A stretch of 5,671 nucleotides of DNA from contig PMKK01000251.1 of the NCBI GenBank assembly GCA_003157715.1, forward strand, positions 1 to 5,671, written 5' to 3'. The stretch comes from Actinomycetota bacterium (GTDB lineage: Bacteria; Actinomycetota; Thermoleophilia; UBA2241). This document shows, one piece after another, positions 1-5,141 of this stretch (the first letter of the stretch is position 1; the number at the start of each line of letters is the position of its first letter). Under the pieces are notes generated by a model. It saw only the letters and a program-made list of their open reading frames with translations. It searched no databases and was not told the origin of the DNA. Position numbers and translations under genes: made by a program.

Positions 1-78
1 CAGTGCTGCCAGACCGCTCATGAAAGAAACTCTTAACCTCAGCTGGACATGGCAGGCCTTGTGTGAATTTCTCCTCAG

Positions 79-98
79 GATCCCTCGAGCCAGGGATC
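79..98. repeat. Inverted repeat, 7-bp arms, 6-nt loop
   Basis: GATCCCT (79-85) and AGGGATC (92-98) are perfect complements around the loop CGAGCC. An outer G/T pair (78/99) could add a wobble in RNA. No T-run follows on either strand, so it is a weak candidate for an intrinsic terminator. It could equally be a regulator site or chance. Confidence 0.4.
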
Positions 99-284
99 TG
101 CCCGGCCCCGTCGCCTTGCTCCCCCGAGGCGGCGGGCCGCCCCTTTTGTGGAGCGCTCGTGAGAGGGTTTCTCGGGACCGCAGACGGCGTGGTGTTCACG
201 ATCGGCACCGCGCCGGTGGCGTCGGTGAAGTCGCTGCAGATGGGTTCGTGCCGAAAGTCGGACGCAACAACAAGTCATGTATTG

Positions 285-308
285 CCGGCGGCGGCATGCC
301 GCCGCCGG
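285..308. repeat. Perfect 24-bp palindrome, possible terminator hairpin
   Basis: The left half CCGGCGGCGGCA (285-296) is followed directly by its exact reverse complement (297-308). As RNA it would fold into a very GC-rich stem of about 10 bp with a CATG tetraloop, on either strand. It lies about 125 nt past the stop of the leftward gene ending at 433, so a transcription-end role is the simplest reading. There is no T-tract after it in either direction, as is often true of GC-rich actinobacterial terminators, so the role stays an inference. A dimeric regulator site is the alternative. Confidence 0.55.
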
Positions 309-432
309 TCGGCCGGACGAATCTCCGCCTGCCGCGTAACGCTCGCCGGCGAGCACGCAGCCGGCTCCGGCGCCCTCATGAGAAGTGAATCTGCGAATGG
401 ATCCAGGTCAGTGCTTCGGCTTGAGCGCGACG

Positions 433-894
433 TCAACGCCGCGAGAGGTCCGTGAGCTGGCGGTCGATCTCCATATCGCCGATCTCCTGCGTGCTTTCGC
501 TCGTCTTGAAGTCTGGGCGATGCCACGAGCCGATGCTTCTCGGCGTCGCAATCACTATGAGCTGCAAGTACAGGTTCCCATCGCCGCTCCGGACGAACAC
601 CGAGTAGTAGTTGGTAAAGTCGTCGGAGCAGTAGAAGGCGAGGTCGTCCCGCTGGACGGCGTCGCTCAGTCTGGCGTTCAGGTCGGTGCCCTGGTATGCG
701 AGCTGTTGACGGTCGTCGCCGATGGGGTCGACGTCGTCATCGACAAAGCCCCTTGCCGATTGGAAGATGAGGACCTCTCGCGGCTGACTGTCGCGCAGCC
801 TCCACGACAAGCTGGCCGAGCGGTCACCCTGCCGGATGTGGAACTGCGTGATGTACTCGCCGTCGATCCCGCCATGGTGGTGAAACAGTGTCAT
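433..894 (-). CDS. Hypothetical protein, possible fibronectin-III-like fold
   Basis: This encodes 153 residues of no recognised family. The ATG at 894 is well supported: on the minus strand an AAAGGAG ribosome site lies about 5 nt upstream. The stop is TGA. The core has an alternating strand pattern that recalls a fibronectin-type-III beta sandwich: SASLSWRL (26-33) with a buried Trp, EVLIFQSARGF (40-50), LAYQGT (65-70), YYSVFVR (96-102) and LYLQLIVIATP (108-118). The C-terminal part, about 119-153, is hydrophilic and lacks such a pattern. There is no signal peptide or membrane segment, so it is predicted to be cytoplasmic. It lies 300 nt beyond the neighbouring 411-residue gene on the same strand, so it may have its own promoter. 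The fold call comes from pattern only. That the gene is real is fairly likely; its function is unknown. Confidence 0.68.
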   Translation of the reverse strand: MTLFHHHGGIDGEYITQFHIRQGDRSASLSWRLRDSQPREVLIFQSARGFVDDDVDPIGDDRQQLAYQGTDLNARLSDAVQRDDLAFYCSDDFTNYYSVFVRSGDGNLYLQLIVIATPRSIGSWHRPDFKTSESTQEIGDMEIDRQLTDLSRR

Positions 895-1002
895 CTGTGC
901 TCCTTTTGCGCCGGCCGGCGACCTGCCGCGTCCGTGTCCACATAGCCTTTGTCGGTCAGCACCCCCTGGCCTTCCGCATCTCCGGTGCGCCTTCGAACGA
1001 CC

Positions 1003-1024
1003 TCAGGCGGCCGCGTGCGCCTGA
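1003..1024. repeat. Inverted repeat, 7-bp arms, 8-nt loop
   Basis: TCAGGCG (1003-1009) and CGCCTGA (1018-1024) are exact complements separated by 8 nt. It lies about 170 nt past the stop of the 411-residue leftward gene and about 110 nt before the start at 894. It could be a GC-rich terminator, without a T-run, or an operator for the downstream gene. The sequence alone cannot decide. Confidence 0.4.
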
Positions 1025-1160
1025 CGGCGGCTGATGTTAGGCGGCTACGCCCGTCCCGCTTCACGTTGTCGGTTTGCTCATCAAGCGGTCGTCAAGTCCG
1101 TCTCGGGTTGTCAAGAGTCCGTAACGCGCGGAGGAAGAAGACGTTCATCGCCCGTTCGCC

Positions 1161-1174
1161 GGCCGTTCACGGCC
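1161..1174 (-). terminator. Weak candidate terminator hairpin
   Basis: GGCCGT and ACGGCC form a perfect 6-bp inverted repeat around two bases, realistically a 5-bp stem with a 4-nt loop. It lies about 20 nt past the stop of the 411-residue leftward gene, the right place for a terminator. On the minus strand a pyrimidine-rich stretch (CTTCTTCCTCC) follows only after about 20 nt, so it is not a classical intrinsic terminator. Confidence 0.25.
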
Positions 1175-1194
1175 AGACTCAGCTCCATCCCTGG

Positions 1195-2430
1195 TCACCG
1201 GGCGGCGACTGCCCCAGCGGTATCACGATCGACGTACGACGGGGGGTCGCCGGTCCGATAGAGGAAGAGGAAGGGCGGCAGCCGGCCTTCGTGGTCGGAT
1301 CCGTGGCGCTGCCACGCGGCCGCCAGTGTCGCGGTCGCCGCCTCGGACTCGGCACCTCGGACGAACAGAGGCGGCTCATGGCCCGCCGCGGCCGGCCCGA
1401 TGAGCATCAAGCCCGGCCACGAGTCTCCCGCGGTTCCAGGCACGCCGGCCGAGACGTTCCGCAGCGCAAGGTCGTCGCGCACCGTCTGCGCCAGGGCCTC
1501 GATTGCCGGTCGCATCGTTTCGCGCCAGGCGTCCCTCAGCTCATCTGGCGAGGACACGGCGGGCGGGCCCGTGAAGCCTTCGGAAACGAAGCTCAACGCT
1601 CGGCGGACCCGGTCGATTGGCGCGCTGATCCGCGAACGGATGTCGAGCAGCTCGTCCATCGTGGCCTCGGGGAACGTGGGAAGCCTACCCCAACAAGCAC
1701 ATCGAGGTTCCCGGCCCCGGAGCGCAAGCGAGGCGACGGACTCGTCCAGAAGCAGCCAGTCGCGACTCTTGGCGCGCTTGCCGGACAGTCCCCCGGCGAA
1801 GGCATCGACCAGTCGGGCTTCGATCGATTCGTCGAGTCGTCGTCCCTCGCTCGCGAGGAGCGCCTGAGCGAGGGACGCGGCGAGAAGCTCGAGGTCGTTG
1901 CCCGGTGGACAGCTCACGAACTCGAGCAAGCCGCGCGCTCTCGCCGCCGCGAGCTCGTCGAGCCCGGCGTCCCGAAGGAGCCGCTCGGCAATGTTGATCA
2001 GGCTACGAATCGTCGCGTCAAGATTCGCCAACAGGGTACGGCGCATTATGAGGTCGGTCGAGCCTCGCGCACGAGGGGCCTTGCGTAGCGAGGCGGCTGT
2101 CAGCGCCAGTCCGCGTTGCAGCTGGGCCGTTTCAGGGCCACTGGTCAGAAGCGGGGCGAGCCGCTGTAAGACCTCGATCTGTCGTCCCACACCAACGCAG
2201 CCAAGCTCGCTCGCGCGCAGCAACATGGCGGTGACGGGATTGAGGACACTCACCCGATCGCCGTACAGCAAAGCCGCCTTGATGAGCTGTGCCCCATAGG
2301 TGGGGGTAAGTGCAGCCCGGGGGTCGGTCGCCACGCTCACACGCAACGGCTGATCGCTGATTTTCAGCCCGGCCGAACTCCGGCGCGAGCGCTTCTGCCT
2401 CCCGATTCGATGAGCGGCGTGGGGGCACAT
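1195..2430 (-). CDS. Hypothetical protein, 411 residues, coupled to small membrane protein
   Basis: A 411-residue protein that I do not recognise as a named family. The first 28 residues are basic and probably disordered. Residues 29-70 (around VSVATDPRAALTPTYGAQLIKAALLYGDRVSV) read as strand-helix-strand, like the opening of an alpha/beta domain. About 85-230 is helix-rich, with many Leu and Ala. Residues 250-300 hold a polar helical stretch, PTFPEATMDELLDIRSRI, and WRETMRPAIEAL follows at 302-313. The C-terminus ends in a hydrophobic strand, PPFLFLYRT. There are no membrane segments, signal peptide, nucleotide-binding loop or metal-binding cluster. The ATG at 2430 shares its A with the TGA of the upstream gene (TGATG) and has no clear ribosome site of its own, which points to translational coupling. 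A start nearer residue 30 cannot be excluded. The opposite strand is also open across much of this gene, but its Arg-rich translation looks like a shadow. Confidence 0.72.
   Translation of the reverse strand: MCPHAAHRIGRQKRSRRSSAGLKISDQPLRVSVATDPRAALTPTYGAQLIKAALLYGDRVSVLNPVTAMLLRASELGCVGVGRQIEVLQRLAPLLTSGPETAQLQRGLALTAASLRKAPRARGSTDLIMRRTLLANLDATIRSLINIAERLLRDAGLDELAAARARGLLEFVSCPPGNDLELLAASLAQALLASEGRRLDESIEARLVDAFAGGLSGKRAKSRDWLLLDESVASLALRGREPRCACWGRLPTFPEATMDELLDIRSRISAPIDRVRRALSFVSEGFTGPPAVSSPDELRDAWRETMRPAIEALAQTVRDDLALRNVSAGVPGTAGDSWPGLMLIGPAAAGHEPPLFVRGAESEAATATLAAAWQRHGSDHEGRLPPFLFLYRTGDPPSYVDRDTAGAVAAR
1841..1877. repeat. 12-bp inverted repeat inside coding sequence
   Basis: CGTCCCTCGCTC (1841-1852) and GAGCGAGGGACG (1866-1877) are perfect complements separated by 13 nt. 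The repeat is inside the 411-residue leftward gene, in the part encoding an Ala/Leu/Ser-rich helix (around LAQALLASEG). As RNA it would give a stable GC-rich stem in the message. It may be a by-product of repeated Leu/Ala/Ser codons, but perfect 12-bp arms are longer than expected from codon bias alone. Confidence 0.5.
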
Positions 2431-2747
2431 CAGCGGGTCGCGACGCCCAGAGGGGCGGGTCGCTCGGCCGGCGGCCCACCGACGTTGTTCCCCTTAGCAT
2501 TGGCCCGTCTTGCCTCTGCCCAGCGCTCCTGGGCGGTCGTGACCTCGAGCCTGGGCAGGCGCTCGGCCACGATCGGCGGGACCGTGGCAGCCTGCGTCCC
2601 CTGCGCCCGAAGTTCGGCCTGGCGGCGCTGGACCGTGCGCCTGAGAAGCCTGATGTGCAGCGAAAAGCCGACTGCAGAAACCGCGATCACGAGCAGGAAG
2701 ACAGCGCCGATCTCGATGGCAACGATGTCGACGGCGATGAACCCCAC
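2430..2747 (-). CDS. Small single-pass membrane protein, unknown function
   Basis: With the GTG at 2747 the product is 105 residues. This start is preferred because GGAGG sits 5 nt before it on the minus strand. A GTG four codons upstream (2759) is also in frame but has no ribosome site. Residues 2-27 (GFIAVDIVAIEIGAVFLLVIAVSAVG) form one hydrophobic segment with two acidic residues in its first half, followed at once by a strongly basic stretch, HIRLLRRTVQRRQ. By the positive-inside rule the tail faces the cytoplasm. The tail (about 45-105) is polar, Ala-, Arg- and Pro-rich and probably partly helical, around TTAQERWAEARRANAK. Its TGA overlaps the ATG of the 411-residue gene, so the two are co-translated and may work together, perhaps with this protein as an anchor; that is inference. 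It faces the kdp operon across a shared control region. Confidence 0.66.
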   Translation of the reverse strand: MGFIAVDIVAIEIGAVFLLVIAVSAVGFSLHIRLLRRTVQRRQAELRAQGTQAATVPPIVAERLPRLEVTTAQERWAEARRANAKGNNVGGPPAERPAPLGVATR

Positions 2748-2752
2748 GGCTG

Positions 2753-2757
2753 CCTCC
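2753..2757 (-). promoter_or_regulatory. Ribosome binding site choosing GTG start at 2747
   Basis: On the minus strand GGAGG runs 2757-2753, followed by CAGCC and then GTG at 2747. It overlaps the alternative GTG at 2759 and favours the shorter form of the membrane protein. Confidence 0.6.
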
Positions 2758-2842
2758 ACGGCCGGATCTGCAGCGCATCTGCGCTTCCGCCCACGACGCT
2801 ACCCGCCCGCATCTCAAGAGGGCGCAAAGATGGGTGCGCGCA

Positions 2843-2852
2843 TCACAAAGAA
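2843..2852 (-). repeat. TTCTTTGTGA, leftward-facing copy
   Basis: Reads TTCTTTGTGA on the minus strand, identical to the plus-strand copy at 3002-3011. Its 3' end is 95 nt from the GTG at 2747, almost the same distance as the other copy from the first kdp-operon gene. A shared regulator site or promoter element is possible. Confidence 0.5.
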
Positions 2853-2972
2853 TGCCTAAAGGACGAGGCCGGTGCGCCGGGATGGTCCTGTCCGGCGGCC
2901 TTCCTCACTACATGGCGAGCCTCCGGGAGCCTGCGATGCGAGGCCCATAAGATTCTGTGAATCTGACTCCCC

Positions 2973-2990
2973 TTCATAAACTCTTTGTAC
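2973..2990 (+). promoter_or_regulatory. Candidate KdpE-type regulator site
   Basis: The bases TTCATAAACTCTTTGTAC form an AT-rich island just upstream of the candidate -35 box. KdpE, the response regulator of kdp operons, is an OmpR-family protein that binds a T-rich site upstream of the kdp promoter in E. coli. This stretch resembles such a site in composition and position, with two related half-sites 11 bp apart (TTCATAAAC and TTTGTACTT). No kdpE gene is in the window, so this is inference. Confidence 0.35.
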
Positions 2991-3001
2991 TTCCGCGCTG
3001 C

Positions 3002-3011
3002 TTCTTTGTGA
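3002..3011 (+). repeat. TTCTTTGTGA, rightward-facing copy
   Basis: Identical to the minus-strand copy at 2843-2852, so the pair forms a long-range inverted repeat. Its 3' end is 92 nt from the ATG at 3104 and overlaps the candidate -35 box. Its TCTTTGT core lies exactly 21 bp (about two helical turns) after another TCTTTGT at 2982. Confidence 0.5.
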
Positions 3012-3037
3012 CCGCTTCACGGTCTCCTAGGTAGAAC
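3008..3037 (+). promoter_or_regulatory. Candidate kdp operon promoter
   Basis: GTGACC (3008-3013) matches the TTGACA -35 consensus at 4 of 6 positions. TAGAAC (3032-3037) matches the TATAAT -10 consensus at 4 of 6, with an 18-nt spacer. Transcription would begin near 3044 and give a leader of about 60 nt. An alternative pair is CTGTGA (2955-2960) with TAAACT (2977-2982) at 16 nt. Neither is close to consensus, as expected for a promoter that needs an activator. Confidence 0.35.
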
Positions 3038-3103
3038 CGTCCATCAGGCTTGTGGAGAACGCCCGACGGCCCCAGCGGCAGTCAGGCAGCAGGGAGGTAA
3101 GCA

Positions 3104-3286
3104 ATGCAAGATGTCATCTACCTGGCGGCGATAGCCCTGATCTTTCCGGTGGCCTTCGTGTTTGTGGCCGCCCTCGGCAGACTTGCCGTAGTCGGTAAGA
3201 CCAGGGGGGCACGACTGGCACGGTCCCCTGGTGCAGCCCGCACCGACCAGAAGCAGTCGCGGCGCGACAATGTGAGGGCGGCATGA
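3104..3286 (+). CDS. Small single-pass membrane protein heading the kdp operon
   Basis: This encodes 60 residues of unknown function. The ATG at 3104 has a strong ribosome site (AGGGAGG, 3091-3097) with 6 nt spacing. Residues 4-28 (VIYLAAIALIFPVAFVFVAALGRLA) form one transmembrane helix with a short acidic N-terminus (MQD). The rest is a basic, hydrophilic tail of about 30 residues rich in Arg, Lys and Gln, predicted to be cytoplasmic. The stop TGA overlaps the ATG of kdpF (ATGA), so the two are translationally coupled. As I recall, short unannotated membrane proteins of this kind are common ahead of kdpF in actinobacteria. Its place suggests an accessory or assembly role for the KdpFABC complex, but that is inference. 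It is not KdpF itself, which follows. Confidence 0.75.
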   Translation: MQDVIYLAAIALIFPVAFVFVAALGRLAVVGKTRGARLARSPGAARTDQKQSRRDNVRAA

Positions 3287-3387
3287 TCTTCGCAGCCCTG
3301 CGCGGCGACGATCTGACCGGGATCTTCGTCTCGATCTTCGTCGGCGCCTATCTGATCTACATCCTCGTTCGCCCCGAGAGGCTCTAG
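3283..3387 (+). CDS. kdpF: K+-transporting ATPase small subunit KdpF
   Basis: This is a 34-residue membrane peptide, MIFAALRGDD followed by LTGIFVSIFVGAYLIYILV and the tail RPERL. The single helix with a YLIYILVRPERL end is characteristic of KdpF, normally about 29-35 residues. KdpF sits against KdpA and KdpB in the membrane and stabilises the KdpFABC complex. The ATG overlaps the stop of the upstream small membrane gene by 4 nt (ATGA), with a GAGGG ribosome site at 3274-3278. The TAG stop lies 2 nt before the ATG of kdpA. The position immediately before kdpA makes the call firm despite the small size. Confidence 0.92.
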   Translation: MIFAALRGDDLTGIFVSIFVGAYLIYILVRPERL

Positions 3388-3389
3388 CC

Positions 3390-5132
3390 ATGTCCGGTGC
3401 AAGCTGGCTGGAGGTCGCCGCCCTGTTCGTGCTGCTTGCCATCAGCACGCCGCTGCTGGGCAGCTATCTGGCCAAGATCTACGGGAACAAGAAGGCTCCT
3501 GGCGACCGCTTCTTCCTGCCTGTCGAGCGCTTCATCTACCGCGTCTGTCGCATCGATGCCGACCACGAACAGCGCTGGACCAAGTACGTGGGTTCAATGC
3601 TGATCTTCACCGTGATCGGCATGCTTCTGACCTACGCCGTCCTGCGCCTGCAGCAGTACCTGCCCTTCAACCCCGATCATATGAAGAACGTCTCGCCGGG
3701 GCTTTCCTTCAACACGGCGGTCAGCTTTGGCACCAATACCAACTGGCAGAACTACGTCGGCGAGTCGACACTCAGCCAGCTGAGCCAGATGTTCGGGCTC
3801 GTCTGGCACCAGTTCTTCTCGGCGGCGGTCGCCATGGCGCTGGGCGCCGCCTTCATCCGCGGCCTCGTTCGCCGCAACTCAGAGACTCTCGGCAACTTCT
3901 GGGTCGACACCGTGCGTTCGACCCTTCGCGTGTTGATCCCGCTGGCGTTCGTCTTTGCGATCATCTTCATGAGCCAGGGTGTCATTCAGAACTTCCACGC
4001 CAGCAAGACCGTCGTCACGCTGGCCGGTCAGACGACCCACGACAACACCCTGACTCAGACGATCCCCGGCGGCCCGGTGGCCAGCATGGTCCCGATCGAG
4101 ACACTAGGCGACAACGGCGGCGGCTACTTCAACTCCAACGGCTCCCAGCCCTACGAGAACCCCGATCCAATCGTCATGATTCTCTCCATCTGGCTACTGA
4201 TGATGATCCCCTTCGCGTTCCCCTGGGCGTTCGGCAAGATGGCCGGCTCAATGAGACAGGCCATGGTCGTTCTGGGGGCCATGGTCACCCTCTTTGTCAT
4301 CTCGGCACTGGTCGTCGTGCCGCTCGAGAACCGCGGGAATCCGAAGCTCAAGCCGCTGGGGGTCTCACAGACCATCAGCGCGAGCAACGTCGGCGGCAAC
4401 CTCGAGGGCAAGGATCTGCGCATTGGCGCCACCGGCTCGGCCCTCAACGCGGCTGGAACGACGGCCACCTCCACAGGCTACACGAACTCAGCCCACGAGA
4501 GCTTCACGCCGCTCGGCGGCGCGGTGCCGCTGTTTAACATGATGCTCGGTGAAGTCGACCCGGGAGGCACCGGCAGCGGCCTGTACGGCATGCTCATCCT
4601 GCTGATGATCACGGTGTTCATCGCCGGGCTCATGGTGGGGCGCACCCCCGAATATCTGGGCAAGAAGCTGCTGGCTCCCGACATGAAGCTGGCGGCCATC
4701 TACATTCTGGTGCTGCCGGTCACGGTGCTCACCTTGGCAAGCGTCTCGATTCTGCTGAAAGGCCCGGCGAGCGACATGCTGTCGTCGGGTCCCCACGGGC
4801 TGACCGAGGTCATCTACGCCTTCGTCTCGACGGCTCACAACAACGGCTCGGCCTTCGCCGGCCTCAGTGGCAACAACCCCTACTGGAACACGGTGCTCGC
4901 CGCCTCTATGCTGATCGGCCGCTTCTTCACGATCATCCCGGCGATGGCGCTCGCCGGCTCCATGGCGCGTAAGCCGACGTATGCCTTCAGCGCTGGCACA
5001 CTACGCACCGACTCACCCCTGTTCACCGTGTTCCTGATCCTCGTGGTCATCGTCCTGGTGGGGCTGACTTACTTCCCGGCGCTCGCCCTGGGACCGATCG
5101 TCGAGCACCTCGCCGGACACTTCGGCCTCTAA
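3390..5132 (+). CDS. kdpA: K+-transporting ATPase subunit KdpA, K+-binding channel subunit
   Basis: A full-length KdpA of 580 residues (E. coli KdpA is 557). It is the K+-selective, channel-like subunit of the KdpFABC uptake pump and belongs to the K+-transporter superfamily with four pore loops. All four are visible: SFGTNTNWQ (112-120), LGDNGGGYFNSN (239-250), TTATSTGYTNSAHESF (357-372) and TAHNNGSAFAG (481-491). Other family marks are KIYG (29-32), LGNFWVD (167-173), GNLEGK (336-341), GGTGSGLYG (392-400) and GRTPEYLGKK (417-426). About ten membrane helices are evident, for example 8-28, 66-86, 178-198, 290-310, 434-456 and 543-566. The ATG at 3390 has GAGAGG 8 nt upstream and follows kdpF by 2 nt. 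In loop II an Asp (241) stands where Thr is usual, and loop III reads STGYTN where E. coli has SCGAVN; both may affect ion binding. Confidence 0.98.
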   Translation: MSGASWLEVAALFVLLAISTPLLGSYLAKIYGNKKAPGDRFFLPVERFIYRVCRIDADHEQRWTKYVGSMLIFTVIGMLLTYAVLRLQQYLPFNPDHMKNVSPGLSFNTAVSFGTNTNWQNYVGESTLSQLSQMFGLVWHQFFSAAVAMALGAAFIRGLVRRNSETLGNFWVDTVRSTLRVLIPLAFVFAIIFMSQGVIQNFHASKTVVTLAGQTTHDNTLTQTIPGGPVASMVPIETLGDNGGGYFNSNGSQPYENPDPIVMILSIWLLMMIPFAFPWAFGKMAGSMRQAMVVLGAMVTLFVISALVVVPLENRGNPKLKPLGVSQTISASNVGGNLEGKDLRIGATGSALNAAGTTATSTGYTNSAHESFTPLGGAVPLFNMMLGEVDPGGTGSGLYGMLILLMITVFIAGLMVGRTPEYLGKKLLAPDMKLAAIYILVLPVTVLTLASVSILLKGPASDMLSSGPHGLTEVIYAFVSTAHNNGSAFAGLSGNNPYWNTVLAASMLIGRFFTIIPAMALAGSMARKPTYAFSAGTLRTDSPLFTVFLILVVIVLVGLTYFPALALGPIVEHLAGHFGL

Positions 5133-5136
5133 GGAG
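5131..5136 (+). promoter_or_regulatory. kdpB ribosome binding site overlapping kdpA stop
   Basis: AAGGAG begins inside the TAA stop of kdpA (5130-5132) and lies 5 nt before the kdpB ATG at 5142. The overlap suggests ribosomes finishing kdpA can restart on kdpB, keeping the subunits in balance. Confidence 0.75.
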
Positions 5137-5141
5137 TCTTG

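Larger units (their letters stand above)
1..432. other. Non-coding or undetermined stretch at left edge
   Basis: No reading frame here looks like a real protein. The open frames on both strands are Arg-, Pro- and Ala-rich translations typical of chance frames in GC-rich DNA, and none has a convincing ribosome site or recognisable motif. The stretch lies downstream of the leftward gene ending at 433, so it may hold that gene's transcription end and the flank of a gene beyond the left edge. Two inverted repeats (79-98 and 285-308) are the only structures I can support. Bases 15-75 are more AT-rich than the rest and could include a promoter, but I see no convincing -35/-10 pair. Confidence 0.55.
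895..1194. other. Intergenic gap between two leftward genes
   Basis: This 300-nt gap separates the stop of the 411-residue gene from the start of the 153-residue gene, both leftward. It should hold the end of the first transcript and possibly the promoter of the second. Visible structures are two inverted repeats (1003-1024 and 1161-1174), a cluster of CTTGA repeats (1081-1115, minus strand), and the ribosome site just before 894. A perfect TTGACA hexamer occurs on the minus strand at 1114-1109, but no -10-like hexamer sits 16-18 nt further on. I see no small gene. Confidence 0.5.
2760..3103. other. Divergent control region between unknown pair and kdp
   Basis: This 344-nt region separates a leftward gene pair from the rightward kdp operon, so it should hold both promoters. 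Its right third (2955-3040) is AT-richer than its surroundings. It holds a candidate kdp promoter, a T-rich candidate regulator site, and three copies of TCTTTGT (2982-2988 and 3003-3009 on plus, 2851-2845 on minus). A 6-bp hairpin, CGCCGG (2875-2880) with CCGGCG (2892-2897), lies in the middle. I see no clear -10 box for the leftward operon, no small gene, and no resemblance to the c-di-AMP (ydaO-type) riboswitch that controls some K+ transporter genes in Firmicutes. Confidence 0.6.

Noticed and set aside
27..34. Octamer AAACTCTT shared with the kdp upstream region (2978-2985)
   Set aside because: An 8-base match between two places nearly 3 kb apart, with no shared flanks, is too weak to support a common site.
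20..455. Overlapping plus-strand frames at 20-388 and 63-455 and minus-strand frames at 75-356 and 275-526
   Set aside because: All have low-complexity Arg/Pro/Ala/Ser translations, no clear ribosome site, and no domain; they also conflict with one another.
385..945. Open frame on the plus strand opposite the 153-residue gene
   Set aside because: The leftward frame has a strong AAAGGAG ribosome site and a convincing strand pattern. The plus frame has no such site.
949..2088. Long open frame on the plus strand (379 codons)
   Set aside because: It lies antisense to the 411-residue leftward gene. Its translation is Arg/Gly/Ser-rich with no hydrophobic core pattern or motif, as expected of a shadow frame in GC-rich DNA. 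The leftward frame has protein-like composition and a TGATG-coupled start.
2875..2897. 6-bp hairpin (CGCCGG with CCGGCG) as a terminator
   Set aside because: It lies between divergent operons where no transcript is expected to end, and no T-run follows on either strand; short GC-rich hairpins are common in such DNA.
2410..2960. Plus-strand frames at 2410-2859 and 2655-2960
   Set aside because: The first is mostly antisense to the small membrane gene and the second extends into the divergent control region. Neither translation has features of a real protein, and the leftward frame has a clear membrane helix plus coupling to its neighbour.
3038..3103. Possible riboswitch in the kdp leader
   Set aside because: The leader from the candidate start site is only about 60 nt, and I see none of the conserved blocks of the c-di-AMP (ydaO-type) or other K+-related riboswitches.
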